DNA from: Candidatus Streptomyces philanthi
GTDB taxonomy: Bacteria; Actinomycetota; Actinomycetes; Streptomycetales; Streptomycetaceae
Assembly (NCBI GenBank): GCA_018114805.1
Contig: CP073042.1
Location: 186,001 to 250,000 of the forward strand
Length of the DNA: 64,000 nucleotides
Reading direction: 5' to 3'
The first letter of the stretch is position 1; the number at the start of each line of letters is the position of its first letter. A model generated the notes under the pieces. It was not told the origin of the DNA. It ran no database searches and was given only the letters and a program-made list of their open reading frames with translations. Both the position numbers and the translations under genes were made by a program. Shown here one piece after another: positions 9,986-19,390 of this stretch.

Positions 9986-10264
9986 CCGCTCGCGGGGGCG
10001 GGGAGCCGAGGGCTCTGTCCACGGCTTCACGAACGGACGCTACGCTGCCCCCAGACTGGTGGATGATCGTGGTCGGGCCGTGACCCTGCCGGCCGCGCAC
10101 CCCACCGGTGTCCCGTCAGCTCACTCAGCGAAAGCCAGCATGAGTCCGGCCAGACCAACTCCCGCATGACCGCGCACGCGCGCCGCACGCCTGCCAAGAA
10201 ACAGCCCTTGACCCGCATCCTTGCTGGTCAGAACGTGATCAGCATTTGGATGGCATAGATATCG

Positions 10265-11137
10265 ATGTCTTGGTTTGAATCCTTCATCCTCGGACTCGTC
10301 CAGGGCTTGACCGAGTTTCTGCCGATCTCCTCCAGTGCCCATCTGCGGCTGACGGCGGCGTTTGCCGGATGGAACGATCCGGGGCCGGCCTTCACCGCGA
10401 TCACCCAGATCGGCACCGAGGCCGCGGTGATCATCTACTTCCGCAAGGACATCGCGCGGATCGTCTCCGCCTGGTGCCGGTCGCTGTTCAACAAGCGGCT
10501 ACGCGGCGACCACGACACCAAGATGGGCTGGCTGGTCATCGTCGGGTCGATCCCGATCGGCGTGCTCGGCCTGACCCTCCAGGACGCGATCGACGGCCCG
10601 TTCCGCGACCTGCGACTGATCGCGACGACGCTGGTCGTGCTCGGCATCGTGCTCGCCGTAGCGGACCGGCTGGCGGCCCGTGACGAGACGGGCGGCCGGC
10701 ACCGGGCGGTCAAGCACCGCAAGGGCCTGGACGAGCTGACCACGAGGGACGGCCTGCTGTACGGCATCTGCCAGGCCATGGCGCTGGTGCCCGGCGTCTC
10801 CCGGTCGGGCGCGACCATCAGCGGTGGCCTCTTCCTCGGCTACACCCGCGAGGCCGCGGCCCGCTACTCGTTCCTGCTGGCCATCCCCGCCGTGCTGGCC
10901 TCGGGCGCGTTCGAGCTGAAGGACGCCGGCCAGGGCCACGTGTCCTGGGGCCCGACGATCTTCGCGACGGTCATCGCGTTCGTCGTGGGATACGCGGTCA
11001 TCGCGTGGTTCATGCGCTTCATCTCCACGAAGAGCTTCATGCCGTTCGTGTACTACCGCGTGCTGCTCGGCCTGGTCCTCTTCGCCCTCGTCGGCTTCGA
11101 CGTCCTGAGCCCGCACGCCGGCGAGTCGGGCGACTAG
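10265..11137 (+). CDS. uppP: undecaprenyl-diphosphatase UppP (BacA)
   Basis: An intact 290-residue polytopic membrane phosphatase. It recycles undecaprenyl diphosphate to the monophosphate carrier for peptidoglycan and wall polymers. Both hallmark motifs are present: QGLTEFLPISSSAHL near the N-terminus (the E/QxxxE motif with the following Ser-rich loop) and PGVSRSGATISGG in the middle (the PGxSRSxxT motif). ATG at 10265 gives the usual family N-terminus SWFESFILGLVQ. The 280 bases upstream hold no gene and presumably the promoter. Loss of this gene would affect cell-wall synthesis and bacitracin tolerance. Confidence 0.95.
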   Translation: MSWFESFILGLVQGLTEFLPISSSAHLRLTAAFAGWNDPGPAFTAITQIGTEAAVIIYFRKDIARIVSAWCRSLFNKRLRGDHDTKMGWLVIVGSIPIGVLGLTLQDAIDGPFRDLRLIATTLVVLGIVLAVADRLAARDETGGRHRAVKHRKGLDELTTRDGLLYGICQAMALVPGVSRSGATISGGLFLGYTREAAARYSFLLAIPAVLASGAFELKDAGQGHVSWGPTIFATVIAFVVGYAVIAWFMRFISTKSFMPFVYYRVLLGLVLFALVGFDVLSPHAGESGD

Positions 11138-11304
11138 TCGCCGTAGCCGGCTGCGACCGGCGGTGGGGGCCGGGGCCGACGCCCGGGTCGAGGCCCCACC
11201 CCTCCCACCCGCTCCGCCCACCGCCCCGGACCGCGCCCCGCACAGCAGTACGGCGGGAGAAAGCGCGGGCGGCCAGGGGTGCGGGCAAGCAGGAAACGCG
11301 GCGG

Positions 11305-11715
11305 TCAGGACGTGTGGTACTCCCGCCCGGCGCGCCAGCTCGCTAGCACGTCCTCGACGTCGTACGGCACGAGGTTGAGCGGCGGCCCCTCCGGCGGGCG
11401 GGCCAGTGCCGCGCGGATCTTCTCGTTGACCTCCTCGACGATGCGCCGGGCCATCCGCTCGGACGGCGCCTTCGTCGCCGCCTCCCACGCGTCCTCGGCC
11501 TCCTTGCGCAGGGCCAGGCTCGGCGGCAGGAACGAGAGCTGTTCGCGGGCCATCTTCTCCTTGATCCACCAGGACTCGTCGTAGGGCGCGTTCGGACGGT
11601 CAAGGGGCTTGCCGAAGCCGGGCAGCCGCTCGAACTCGCCCCGTTCGGCGGCCTCGCGAATCTGCTTGTCGACAAAGCTCTCAAAATCGACACCGGGTGG
11701 CTTGCGCTCGGTCAT
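11305..11715 (-). CDS. DUF1992 domain protein (DnaJC28-like)
   Basis: An intact 136-residue protein with the DUF1992 signature: FVDKQIREAAERGEFERLPGFGKPL at the N-terminus, then YDESWWIKEKMAREQLSFLPPSLALRKE. This domain occurs alone in bacteria and in the human DNAJC28 protein. Its biochemical role is unknown. It is convergent with uppP. Confidence 0.9.
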   Translation of the reverse strand: MTERKPPGVDFESFVDKQIREAAERGEFERLPGFGKPLDRPNAPYDESWWIKEKMAREQLSFLPPSLALRKEAEDAWEAATKAPSERMARRIVEEVNEKIRAALARPPEGPPLNLVPYDVEDVLASWRAGREYHTS

Positions 11716-11848
11716 GATGCGGCTCTCCCTCGACGCGTCGGGGTACTACCTGGCGTACTACCGAGGGTAAGAGACGTGCCCCGGGCGCCGGGCGGCGCAC
11801 CGAGGTCGCCCCGCCGCACACCCACGCCGCCCCGTTCGGTCCCCGCGC

Positions 11849-12987
11849 TCACCGCTGCCCGAACTCCGCCCGGATCGCCTCCGTGTGCGCGCCGAGCGCC
11901 GGTACCGCGCCCATGCGCGCCTCCCGGCCGGGCACCGTGACCGGCGGCAGCAGTCCGCGCAGCGGTCCCGCCGCCGTGTGGAAGGCGCGCCACCGGTCGC
12001 GGGCGGCCAACTGCGGGTGCTCGGCGAACTCGGGTACGCCGCGCAGCCGCGCGTTGGCGATGCCCGCCGCGTCGAGCCGGGCCAGCAGCTGGTCGGCGGT
12101 CAGGTCGGCGAAGGCCGCGTGCAGCACCTCGGTCAGCTCCGCGTCGTGCGCGCGGCGCAGCGGGTTGTCGGCGAACCTGGGGTCGCGGGTCAGGTCGGGC
12201 CGCCCCGGGACCCGGGGCGCACAGCTCCACCCAGTCCCGGTCGCTCTGCACGCACAGGAACACCTCGTGGCCGTCGCCCGCCCGGTAGGGCACGTACGGG
12301 GCGATCGAGGGGTGCCGGGCGCCGCTGCGCGGCAGCGTACCCGCCCCGTACATCCTGTGGAACAGCGGCTGCCCCATCCACTCGCCGAGCGCGTCGAGCA
12401 TCGCGACATCGAAGGCGCTGCCACAGCCGGTGCGCTCGCGCTCGTACAGCGCCGTGAGGACGCCGGTGTACGCGTACATGGCCGCCGCGATGTCGGCGAC
12501 GGAGATCCCGGCGCGGGCGGGCGCAGCCTCCGTACCGGTCGCCGCCACCAACCCGGTCTCGCACTGCACCAGCAGGTCGAACGCCTTCCGGTCGCGGTAG
12601 GGGCCACGGTCCCCGTAGCCGGAGATGCCGCAGACGATCAGTCGTGGCAGGCGCTCGCGGAGCGCGTCGGCGCCGAGGCCGAGCCGGTCGGCGGCGCCGA
12701 GCGCGAGGTTCTACACGAAGACGTCGGCGGCGTTCAGCAACCGGTCGAACAGGGCCCGGTCGGCGGCGTCCTTGAGGTCGAGCACCACGCTCTCCTTGCC
12801 CCGGTGGCACCACACGAAGTACGCCGACTGGCCCATGACCTCGCGGTCGTAGTCGCGCGCGAAGTCCCCACCGCCGAGCCGCTCCACCTTGATCACCCGG
12901 GCGCCCAGATCGGCCAACTGCCGGGTGGCGTATGGGGCGGCCAGCCTGTTCGAGCGAGACTACGGTGATGCCCTCCAAAGGCAACAT
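11849..12987 (-). pseudogene. CaiB/BaiF family (class III) CoA-transferase, three lesions
   Basis: A formyl-CoA-transferase-type enzyme that moves CoA between acyl groups. Start ATG at 12987 with GGAGGGAG ahead; the N-terminus is LPLEGITVVSLEQA. The frame changes near 12940, continuing as YATRQLADLGARVIKVERLGGGD, the usual nucleotide loop with the catalytic Asp further on. TAG at 12714 replaces a Gln codon in ADVFV-Q-NLAPG, and a second frameshift lies near 12225 between DRDWVELC and RVPGRPDLTRDPRFADN. The C-terminal domain ends at 11849. With three separate lesions it is dead as read. Confidence 0.8.
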
Positions 12988-13235
12988 GCGGTCAACTCCC
13001 TCCTGTGCGGAGCCCGGACGACCGTCCGCGCACCGGTCGCGGTCCGTACCGCCATCGTGCGGCGTCCCGCCCCCCCCGCCGGCACCGGGGCCTTCGATGC
13101 CGGCGGGGACGGGCCCGTCCGACCCGTGCGGGTTGCGCACCCCGGGCCGAGTGGGGGCGCGGCGTTCGCCGGGTGCGCGACCGGCTGCGCGCGCACACTG
13201 GTGCCCCGGCCGGACGAGAGACCCGCGAGGTGTTG

Positions 13236-14507
13236 ATGCCACGGGCCCGCGCACACTCCTTCCTCGCCTAGCGTTGGGGCCGTACGGTCGCGGCCCCGGC
13301 GGCCGGGGCGCTGCCCGCGCTGGCGTTCCCCGCCCCCGGACTGTGGTGGCTGGCCTACGGCGCCCTGGTGCCCTGGCTGCTGCTCATCCGTTCGGCGCCC
13401 ACCGGCCGCCGGGCGGCGTGCGACGGCTGGCTGGGCGGCGCCGGCTTCCTGCTGGCGGTGCACCACTGGCTGCTGCCGCTCCTGCACGTGTTCGTCGTGG
13501 TGGTGGCAGCGGTCGGGCTCGGGCTGCTATGGGCGCCGTGGGGGTGGCTGGTGCGCCGGCTGCTCGGCCCCGGGGCAGCGGCCGGGCGGCGGGCGGCCGG
13601 CGCGCTGGTGCTGCTGCCGGCCGGTTGGCTGCTGGTGGAGCTGACCCGGGGGCTGGCCGGACGCGTTGTGAGCCTGGTCGTATGGGGGGAGTCAAGCGTC
13701 GGCAGCGACCTGCGCGAGCGGCCTGACCTGCGGCGACGACTGGCGGCCCTGTCCCGCGACGTGGGCGCGGAGCTGCTGGTCAACGTGGACGCCAAGCAGG
13801 CCGGCCAGCCCGGCGTCTACAAGAGCTCGGTACTGGTGGGCCCGCGGGGGCCGACCGGGGACCGGTACGACAAGATGCGACTGGTCCCCTTCGGCGAGTA
13901 CGTCCCGGCCCGCTCCGTCCTCGGCTGGGCCACCTCGATCGGCCAGGCGGCCAGGCGAGGACCGCAGACGCGGGGGGCGCTCGGTGGTGATGCGCGTGCC
14001 GGGCGTGAGCGCGGGGCGCCCAGCCGCCCGCCACGCGGGCGCGGGGACGGGCGCAGCGCCCGCTCCGCCGAGCGCCGCCGGGCTCCGGCTGGGACCACTG
14101 GTGTGTTTCGAGTCGGCCTTCCCCGACATGAGCCGGCGACTGGTCCGCGACGGGACGCAGCTCCTGGTCGCGCAGTCCGCCACGTCCTCCTTCCGGCGCA
14201 GTTGGGGGCCCCCGAACAGCACGCCACGCTGACCGGTGTCAGCACCGTCTTCGGCCCGCGCTGCACGCCCGTCGGCGGCCGGCTCGGCACCCGGCGCAGC
14301 GCGGCGGCCGTCTACGACGTCCCGCTGGCCGCGGGCATCAGTCCGTACGTGCGGTACGGCGACTGGCCGGCGTACGGGGCGGTCGCGGCGCTGCTGGTGG
14401 CCGCGGTGGCGACGGGCGGCCGGGCGCACCACCGGCGCTCCCACGCCGGGCGCACCGTGGACCCAGCACCCGAGCACCGGGACACGAGCAGCCCGGTGGG
14501 CTCCTGA
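13236..14507 (+). pseudogene. lnt: apolipoprotein N-acyltransferase (Lnt) remnant with internal deletions
   Basis: A remnant of the integral membrane enzyme that N-acylates lipoproteins. Start ATG at 13236; TAG at 13269 replaces an expected Gln. The first helices (GALPALAFPAPGLWWLAYGALVPW) are normal. After LPAGWLLVELTR the text jumps to GLAGRVVSLVVWGESSVG, so roughly 150 residues covering the remaining helices and the start of the nitrilase domain are missing. The nitrilase part continues (DKMRLVPFGEYVPA), shifts frame near 13965, then reads LRLGPLVCFESAFPDMSRRL with the catalytic Cys. A further gap of about 19 residues lies near 14222 before HATLTGVSTVFG. Streptomyces often have more than one lnt, so loss of this copy is plausible. 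Confidence 0.75.
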
Positions 14508-14535
14508 GCGCGCGGGGGCGCCGAGCCCAGAGGCA

Positions 14536-14557
14536 GGATCGGCGTCGGAGCCGATCC
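14536..14557. terminator. bidirectional hairpin terminator
   Basis: An 8-bp inverted repeat, GGATCGGC and GCCGATCC, with a 6-base loop between the converging lnt remnant and the oxidoreductase gene. Confidence 0.65.
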
Positions 14558-14567
14558 GCCGCACGCG

Positions 14568-15467
14568 TCAGGCGGTGAGCGCCGCCGTGACCACGCGCTC
14601 GCACAACTCGTGCGTGCGCAGGGCGTCCCGCGCGTCGAGCAGCCGTCCCTCGCGCACGGCGTCCAGGAAGGTCAGCGTGATCTGCTCGATCCCCCGCTGC
14701 TGGGCCACCGGCACCCAGTCACCCCGGCGGCGCACGCTGGGCTGCCCCTTGTGGTCGATCACCTCCGCCAGGTTGAGCACCTGGCGCTTGGCGCTCTGAC
14801 CGGAGACCTCCAGGATCTCCTCGGTCGAGCCGCTCATCCGGTTCATCGTGCCGACGGCCGAGAAGCCGTCCCCGGAGAGCTGGAGCAGCACGTGGTGCAT
14901 CAGCCCGTCGCGGATCTTCGCGCGGACGTCGACGTGCTCGATGGGTCCGGGGGCCAGGAACCGCAGCGTGTCCACGACGTGTACGAAGTCGTCGAACACC
15001 AGCGTGCGCGGGTCCTTGGCGAGGCCGACCCGGTTCTTCTGCATCAGGATCAGATCGCGCGGGTGGTCGACGCACTGCGCGTACCCGGGCGCGTACCGCC
15101 GGTTGAAGCCCACCATCAGGCTCACCCCGCGCTCCGCCGCCAGCTCGACCACGCGCTGGCAGTCGGCCAGGTCGTAGGCGATCGGCTTGTCCACGTACGT
15201 GGACACGCCCGCGGCGATGAGGCGCGTGACGATCTCGGCGTGCGCGGCGGTCGGAGCGTGCACGAACGCCGCGTCGAGGCCGGCTGCCAACAGGGAGTCG
15301 AGGTCCGCGTGGCGCTGCGGCTCGGGGACGCGCAACGCGTCCCCGACGCTGTGCAGGGTGGCCGGGGTACGCGTCGAAAGGTGCGGTTCGACGCCCGGTT
15401 GTGCGGCGATGACCGGCAGGTACGCCTTACGCGCGATGTCTCCCAGCCCGATGCAGCCGACCTTCAC
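14568..15467 (-). CDS. Gfo/Idh/MocA family NAD(P)-dependent oxidoreductase
   Basis: An intact protein of about 299 residues. GTG at 15467 follows GAGGAGG. The Rossmann motif is VGCIGLGDIARKAYLP at the N-terminus, followed by the family EKP-like motif as STYVDKPIAYDLADC. The second domain has the usual VGFNRRYAPGY stretch. Gfo/Idh/MocA enzymes oxidise sugars, inositols and related compounds; the substrate here cannot be inferred. The 290-base region upstream contains a CA-rich leader. Confidence 0.9.
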   Translation of the reverse strand: MKVGCIGLGDIARKAYLPVIAAQPGVEPHLSTRTPATLHSVGDALRVPEPQRHADLDSLLAAGLDAAFVHAPTAAHAEIVTRLIAAGVSTYVDKPIAYDLADCQRVVELAAERGVSLMVGFNRRYAPGYAQCVDHPRDLILMQKNRVGLAKDPRTLVFDDFVHVVDTLRFLAPGPIEHVDVRAKIRDGLMHHVLLQLSGDGFSAVGTMNRMSGSTEEILEVSGQSAKRQVLNLAEVIDHKGQPSVRRRGDWVPVAQQRGIEQITLTFLDAVREGRLLDARDALRTHELCERVVTAALTA

Positions 15468-15759
15468 GGGTCCTCCTCGTTGACGCGCCCATCGCGCGCC
15501 TCGTATGCGCCCACGCGCCGGGGCCGCGTGCCACGGCGACGGCGCGGTGCTCGTGCGGTTCTCTGTGTGCGGTGCTGCTTGTGACGCTTGTGGTGTCTTT
15601 GTGCCTGTGATGCGTGTGGTGTCTGAGCTGTCTGTGCTCCGCGCGGGCAGCATACGTGCCGGCGTTGCCTTGCTGACCAGCGGCTTACCTCGCCCGCCGG
15701 GCCCCTGTCAGGGAGCGCCGCAGCCGGATAATGCGTGGCCCGCGGCCAGTGGGCGGACC
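15468..15759. other. CA-rich leader upstream of oxidoreductase gene, and divergent promoter region
   Basis: About 290 bases with no gene between two divergent genes. Between roughly 15555 and 15640 the minus strand is strongly CA-rich and poor in G. It contains runs such as GACACCACACGCATCACAGG and CACAAAGACACCACAAGC, unlike the rest of the window. It would form an unstructured 5' leader for the oxidoreductase mRNA. Confidence 0.55.
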
Positions 15760-16308
15760 ATGATGTCCGCCATGACCCTGCCCGAGAACACCTCCACCGC
15801 CACTCCGGCCACCGCGGCGGACCGTCGCGAACCCCCGCTGATCGCGGAGGAGCGCCGCATGCTCGAAGCGTGGCTCGACTACCACCGCGAGACGCTGGCC
15901 ATGAAGTGCGAGGGCCTGACCGAGGCCCAGCTGCGCGAGGCGTCCACGCCGCCCTCGCCCCTCTCGCTGCTCGGCCTCGTGCGGCACATGACCGACGTCG
16001 AGCGCACGTGGTTCCGCCGCGTCCTCGGCGGGGCGGACGCCCCGCCGCTGTACTGGACCGACGAGAACCGCGACGGCGACTTCGACCTGGTCGAGGCCGA
16101 CTTCGCGACCGACATCGCCACCTGGCGCGCCGAGATAGAGGTGGCCCGGGAGGTGGCTGCGGGACGCACCCTCGACGACACCGGGGAGCGCCGGGGGAGC
16201 TGTACAGCCTGCGCTGGGATCTACGTCCACATGATCGAGGAGTACGCCCGGCACAACGGCCACGCGGACCTCATCCGGGAGCGCGTCGACGGCGCCACCG
16301 GCGAGTAG
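15760..16308 (+). CDS. DinB family protein (DUF664) with a locally shifted segment
   Basis: A DinB/YfiT-like four-helix-bundle protein, a family of putative metal-dependent thiol transferases. It shows the typical helices EERRMLEAWLDYHRETL, SPLSLLGLVRHMTDVERTWF with its metal-ligand His, and YVHMIEEYARHNGHADLIRE with two further His ligands. The start may be ATG at 15760, 15763 or 15772. Between about 16190 and 16225 the read frame gives RGSCTACAG, where the family has a sequence like the one in the neighbouring frame (ELYSLRW). A base loss in the G run at about 16195 and a base gain near 16223 cancel out. The full length is kept but about eight residues are altered. Confidence 0.85.
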   Translation: MMSAMTLPENTSTATPATAADRREPPLIAEERRMLEAWLDYHRETLAMKCEGLTEAQLREASTPPSPLSLLGLVRHMTDVERTWFRRVLGGADAPPLYWTDENRDGDFDLVEADFATDIATWRAEIEVAREVAAGRTLDDTGERRGSCTACAGIYVHMIEEYARHNGHADLIRERVDGATGE

Positions 16309-16387
16309 CGCCGGCCTGCCGCGTCGCCTCGGCCACGGCCGCCCGCCGCGACCGCCGCCCGGTGGCTCGACGTGGCCGCCGCGTGCC

Positions 16388-17077
16388 CTACGCCCAGGGG
16401 TGCTGGCCGGGCGGCGGCGCGGGCTCGCCCGGCGTGCCCGAGGTGTCCGTCAGCCGCAGCGCCAGACGCCCGATCGCCGCGCGCACGCCCTTGCCGTACG
16501 AGTCGTTGCTCAGCGCCCCGGACGTCGCCTTGGCCAGGTCCAGCTGGGCGCGAGCCGCGTACGGGCGGCCGAGCTTGGCATAGTCCGCCGCGAGGTTGAG
16601 GTGCAGCGACGGATACAGACCGCGCACCGCCGCCACCACCCGTCGCCTGCTGACCTCCGCGGCCTCGCCAGGGCCCGGCTCCCCCGCCTCCTCGCCGCCG
16701 TCCTCCGGCGAGCACGACCGGTCCCCCAGCGGTGGCCGCCCGGGTCGCGCCGCGTGCTGCGCACCCTCCGCGACCGGCTCGGCTGCCGCACCATCGTGCT
16801 CGGCCCGTGCGTCGTGCTCCCGCACCAGCCGGTCGGCGACGGCCAGGGCCCGCAGGTCCCAGGCCAACTCGTCGGCCGGGTCGTCCTGGGTGTCGGCCAG
16901 ATAGTGCGCCAGGGTGCAGTGGTGCAGCGTGTCGTCCTCGATACCCAGTTCCTGCCACAGTTCCCCAAGCCGGTTCCGCGCCTCCTCGCGGTCCCCGCCC
17001 CGGTGCAGCATGACCGCCTGTCCGATCCGGGTCAGCACGGCGTCCGGCGACGCCTCCTCCTGCCGCTTGGCCACCAT
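16388..17077 (-). CDS. tetratricopeptide-type helical Streptomyces protein
   Basis: An intact protein of about 229 residues. Its N-terminal helical repeats (RIGQAVMLHRGGDREEARNR, LAHYLADTQDDPADELAWDL) and C-terminal repeats (LHLNLAADYAKLGRPYAARA) resemble tetratricopeptide units. They are separated by an acidic Glu/Gly/Pro-rich linker. ATG at 17077 follows GGGAGG. Conserved hypothetical; no catalytic motif seen. It is convergent with the DinB gene. Confidence 0.75.
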   Translation of the reverse strand: MVAKRQEEASPDAVLTRIGQAVMLHRGGDREEARNRLGELWQELGIEDDTLHHCTLAHYLADTQDDPADELAWDLRALAVADRLVREHDARAEHDGAAAEPVAEGAQHAARPGRPPLGDRSCSPEDGGEEAGEPGPGEAAEVSRRRVVAAVRGLYPSLHLNLAADYAKLGRPYAARAQLDLAKATSGALSNDSYGKGVRAAIGRLALRLTDTSGTPGEPAPPPGQHPWA

Positions 17078-17430
17078 GGCCCGCCTCCCATCAGTGCTTC
17101 CGGCGTCCCCCTGGTAGGCCCCGACGCTAGCCGCAGCCACCGGGAATAGGCTCAGGCGCCAACGGGCGGACGGGGCCGTCCCGGATACGACCCGGGCGGC
17201 GTACGCCCCGGCCGCGGCCCCGGACGTACGACGCGCGGGCACGCGGCACGCGATGAGGCGTCGGACGGCCCGGCCCGCCGGCAACGGGGCCAGGCAGCCA
17301 CCCCGGACCCGTCCGAGCGGCACCCGGACGCGACGACGCGGCCGGGCCAGCAGGCCGGCGTAGAGCCACCGACCTGCCCCGCCTCTGCCGACGGTCGCGC
17401 CCCGGCCCGCCCGCCGGCGGGCCGGCGTGA
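17078..17430. other. intergenic region
   Basis: About 350 bases between two minus-strand genes with no supportable gene. It should contain the promoter of the TPR protein and the end of the ung transcript. I see no strong terminator. Confidence 0.5.
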
Positions 17431-18111
17431 CTAGGCACCGAGGTCGGGTATCCGCCAGTCGATCGGCTCGTGACCCTGCGCCGCCACGGCGTCGTTGATC
17501 TGCGTGAAGGGTCGGGAGCCGAAGAACTTGTTGGCCGACAGCGGCGACGGGTGGGCGCCCTGCACCACCGCGTGCCGCTCGGTGTCGATCAGCGGCAGCT
17601 TCTTCTTCGCGTAGTTCCCCCACAGCACGAACACAGCCGGGTCCGGTAGGGCGTCCACGGCCCGGATCACCGCGTCCGTGAAGGTCTCCCACCCCTGGCC
17701 CTTGTGGGAGTTGGCCTCGCTGGAGCGCACCGTCAACACCGCGTTCAGCAGCAACACGCCCTGCCGGGCCCAGGGCATCAGATAGCCGTTGTCCGGAGCG
17801 GGGTGGCCCAACTCGTCCTGCATCTCCTTGTAGATGTTCCGCAGCGAGGGCGGGGTCTTCACACCCGGCCGCACCGAGAAGCACAACCCGTGTCCCTGGC
17901 CCTCGCCGTGGTACGGGTCCTGACCGAGTATCAACACCTTCACCTGGTCGTACGGTGTGGCGTCCAGCGCCGCGAAGACCTCCTCGCGCGGCGGGTACAC
18001 CGGGCCCCGGGCCCGCTCCTCCTGGACGAACTCGGTGAGCCGCGCGAAGTACGGCTTGTGCAGTTCGTCGCCCAGAGCGTCCTGCCAGGACTCGGGCAGC
18101 ATGTCGGTCAC
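17431..18111 (-). CDS. ung: uracil-DNA glycosylase, family 1
   Basis: An intact 226-residue cytosolic repair enzyme that removes uracil arising from cytosine deamination. All family-1 motifs are visible: the catalytic GQDPYH with the activating Asp, the uracil-pocket region GLCFSV, the LLLNAVLTV stretch with its specificity Asn, and the leucine loop HPSPLSA. GTG at 18111 gives the usual MTDMLPESW start. It is notable that this enzyme is intact in a window with many apparent C-to-T nonsense changes. Confidence 0.95.
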   Translation of the reverse strand: MTDMLPESWQDALGDELHKPYFARLTEFVQEERARGPVYPPREEVFAALDATPYDQVKVLILGQDPYHGEGQGHGLCFSVRPGVKTPPSLRNIYKEMQDELGHPAPDNGYLMPWARQGVLLLNAVLTVRSSEANSHKGQGWETFTDAVIRAVDALPDPAVFVLWGNYAKKKLPLIDTERHAVVQGAHPSPLSANKFFGSRPFTQINDAVAAQGHEPIDWRIPDLGA

Positions 18112-18299
18112 TTGGGTCTTCCTCCGGTCCGTTCGTGCTTGACGGATACGAACGTACCCCCGACCGCTGACAACGGCCGCCGCACGCCCCCGCGCCCCGG
18201 CGGCCCCTACGCGAGCCGTCAGAGCTGGTGGGGCCGGGCCGGAGCCCGGATCCCGCCGTCCCGGGCGCGCGGGTCGCGCGCCCGAGGGCGCCGTGGGCG

Positions 18300-18800
18300 T
18301 CAGACGCCGGCGTTCAGGAACAGGCCGCCGTCGACGATGAGGTTCTGGCCGGTGATCCAGGCCGACTCGTCCGACAGCAGGAAGGCGGCGGCGCCCCCGA
18401 TGTCCCGTGGTACGCCGAGCCGGCCCAGCGGGTAGGCCGCGGCGGCCTCCTCCTCGCGCCCCTCGTACAGGCTCGCGGCGAACTTCGTCTTGACGACCGC
18501 GGGGGCGATCGAGTTCACCCGCACCAGCGGTGCCATCTCGTGGGCCAGCTGCACCGTGAGGTTGATCATCGCGGCCTTGCTCATGCCGTAGGCGCCGATG
18601 AAGAGAGAGGGGGCGACGCCGGCGATGGAGGCGATGTTCACGATCGCGCCGCCGTTCTCCTTCTGCCAGGCCCGGTAGGTGCGCTGGGCGAAGCCGAGGG
18701 CCGAGACCACGTTGGTCTCGAAGACCTTGCGCGCCACCCCCAGGTCCAGATCGGCGATGGGGCCGAACACCGGCTTCGTACCGGCGTTGTTGACCTGGAG
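18300..18800 (-). pseudogene. short-chain dehydrogenase/reductase, N-terminal third deleted
   Basis: An SDR remnant running from LQVNNAGTKPVFGPIADL (the NNAG motif) through the Ser of NIASIAGVAP and the catalytic YGMSKAA to the usual ending ITGQNLIVDGGLFLNAGV at 18300. The NAD-binding glycine motif and about 80 N-terminal residues are absent. At about 18800 the homology stops and another truncated gene begins on the opposite strand. It cannot bind cofactor as it stands. Confidence 0.8.
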
Positions 18801-19357
18801 ACCATCGAGTTACGGCTGGAATGGGTCACGCCGTGGGTCCACCTCCTCACCCTGGGGCGGGGCATGTCGCTGGGCACCGACGTCAACAAGGCGTGGCTGG
18901 AAGGCGCCCTGAGCCGCGACCCGTTGGACCTGGAGGCCCATCTCGAGTGGCTCTCGCACCTGTTGCCCCGGTGGGGCGGCGCCCCCGGTGAGACCCTGCC
19001 CTTCGCCCGCGCCGCGCTGGCCCGCGCTCCGCGGCGGCACCGCCTCGGTTGCGTGATCGCCATGGCGTACGTCAACGTCTGGGCCGACGCGGACCGTGCG
19101 GACTGCCTCGAAACTCCCGAGATCCGCGCCGAGTTGCGCGCGGCGGCCGACCACAGCATCCTCGACCCCGCGTACGCGTTCGCCCCGGGCTGGCAGTACG
19201 ACTTCAACCTCTTCGCCATGGCTCTGGCCATGGCGAAGAGGGCCACACGGTGCGTCGCGTCTTCCGCACGCTCGATGGCGCGTACACCGGTTGGACCTGG
19301 AACCGCCACCTCGCGAAGCCCGAGAAGGTGTTCGCCCGCTACCACCGCCGCGCCTGA
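18801..19357 (+). pseudogene. helical-repeat (DUF4034-like) protein remnant, 5' deleted and frameshifted
   Basis: A C-terminal fragment rich in helical repeats (VTPWVHLLTLGRGMSLG, LEAHLEWLSHLLPRWGG, PFARAALARAPRRHRL) that resembles Streptomyces DUF4034-type proteins. That comparison is from memory and tentative. It lacks a start and begins at the junction with the SDR remnant. A missing G near 19245 shifts the frame, which resumes as HTVRRVFRTLDGAYTGWTWN and ends at 19357. The function is unknown. Confidence 0.55.
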
Positions 19358-19390
19358 GGGCCGCCAAGGGCGGTGCCCGGCGCGACCCGC

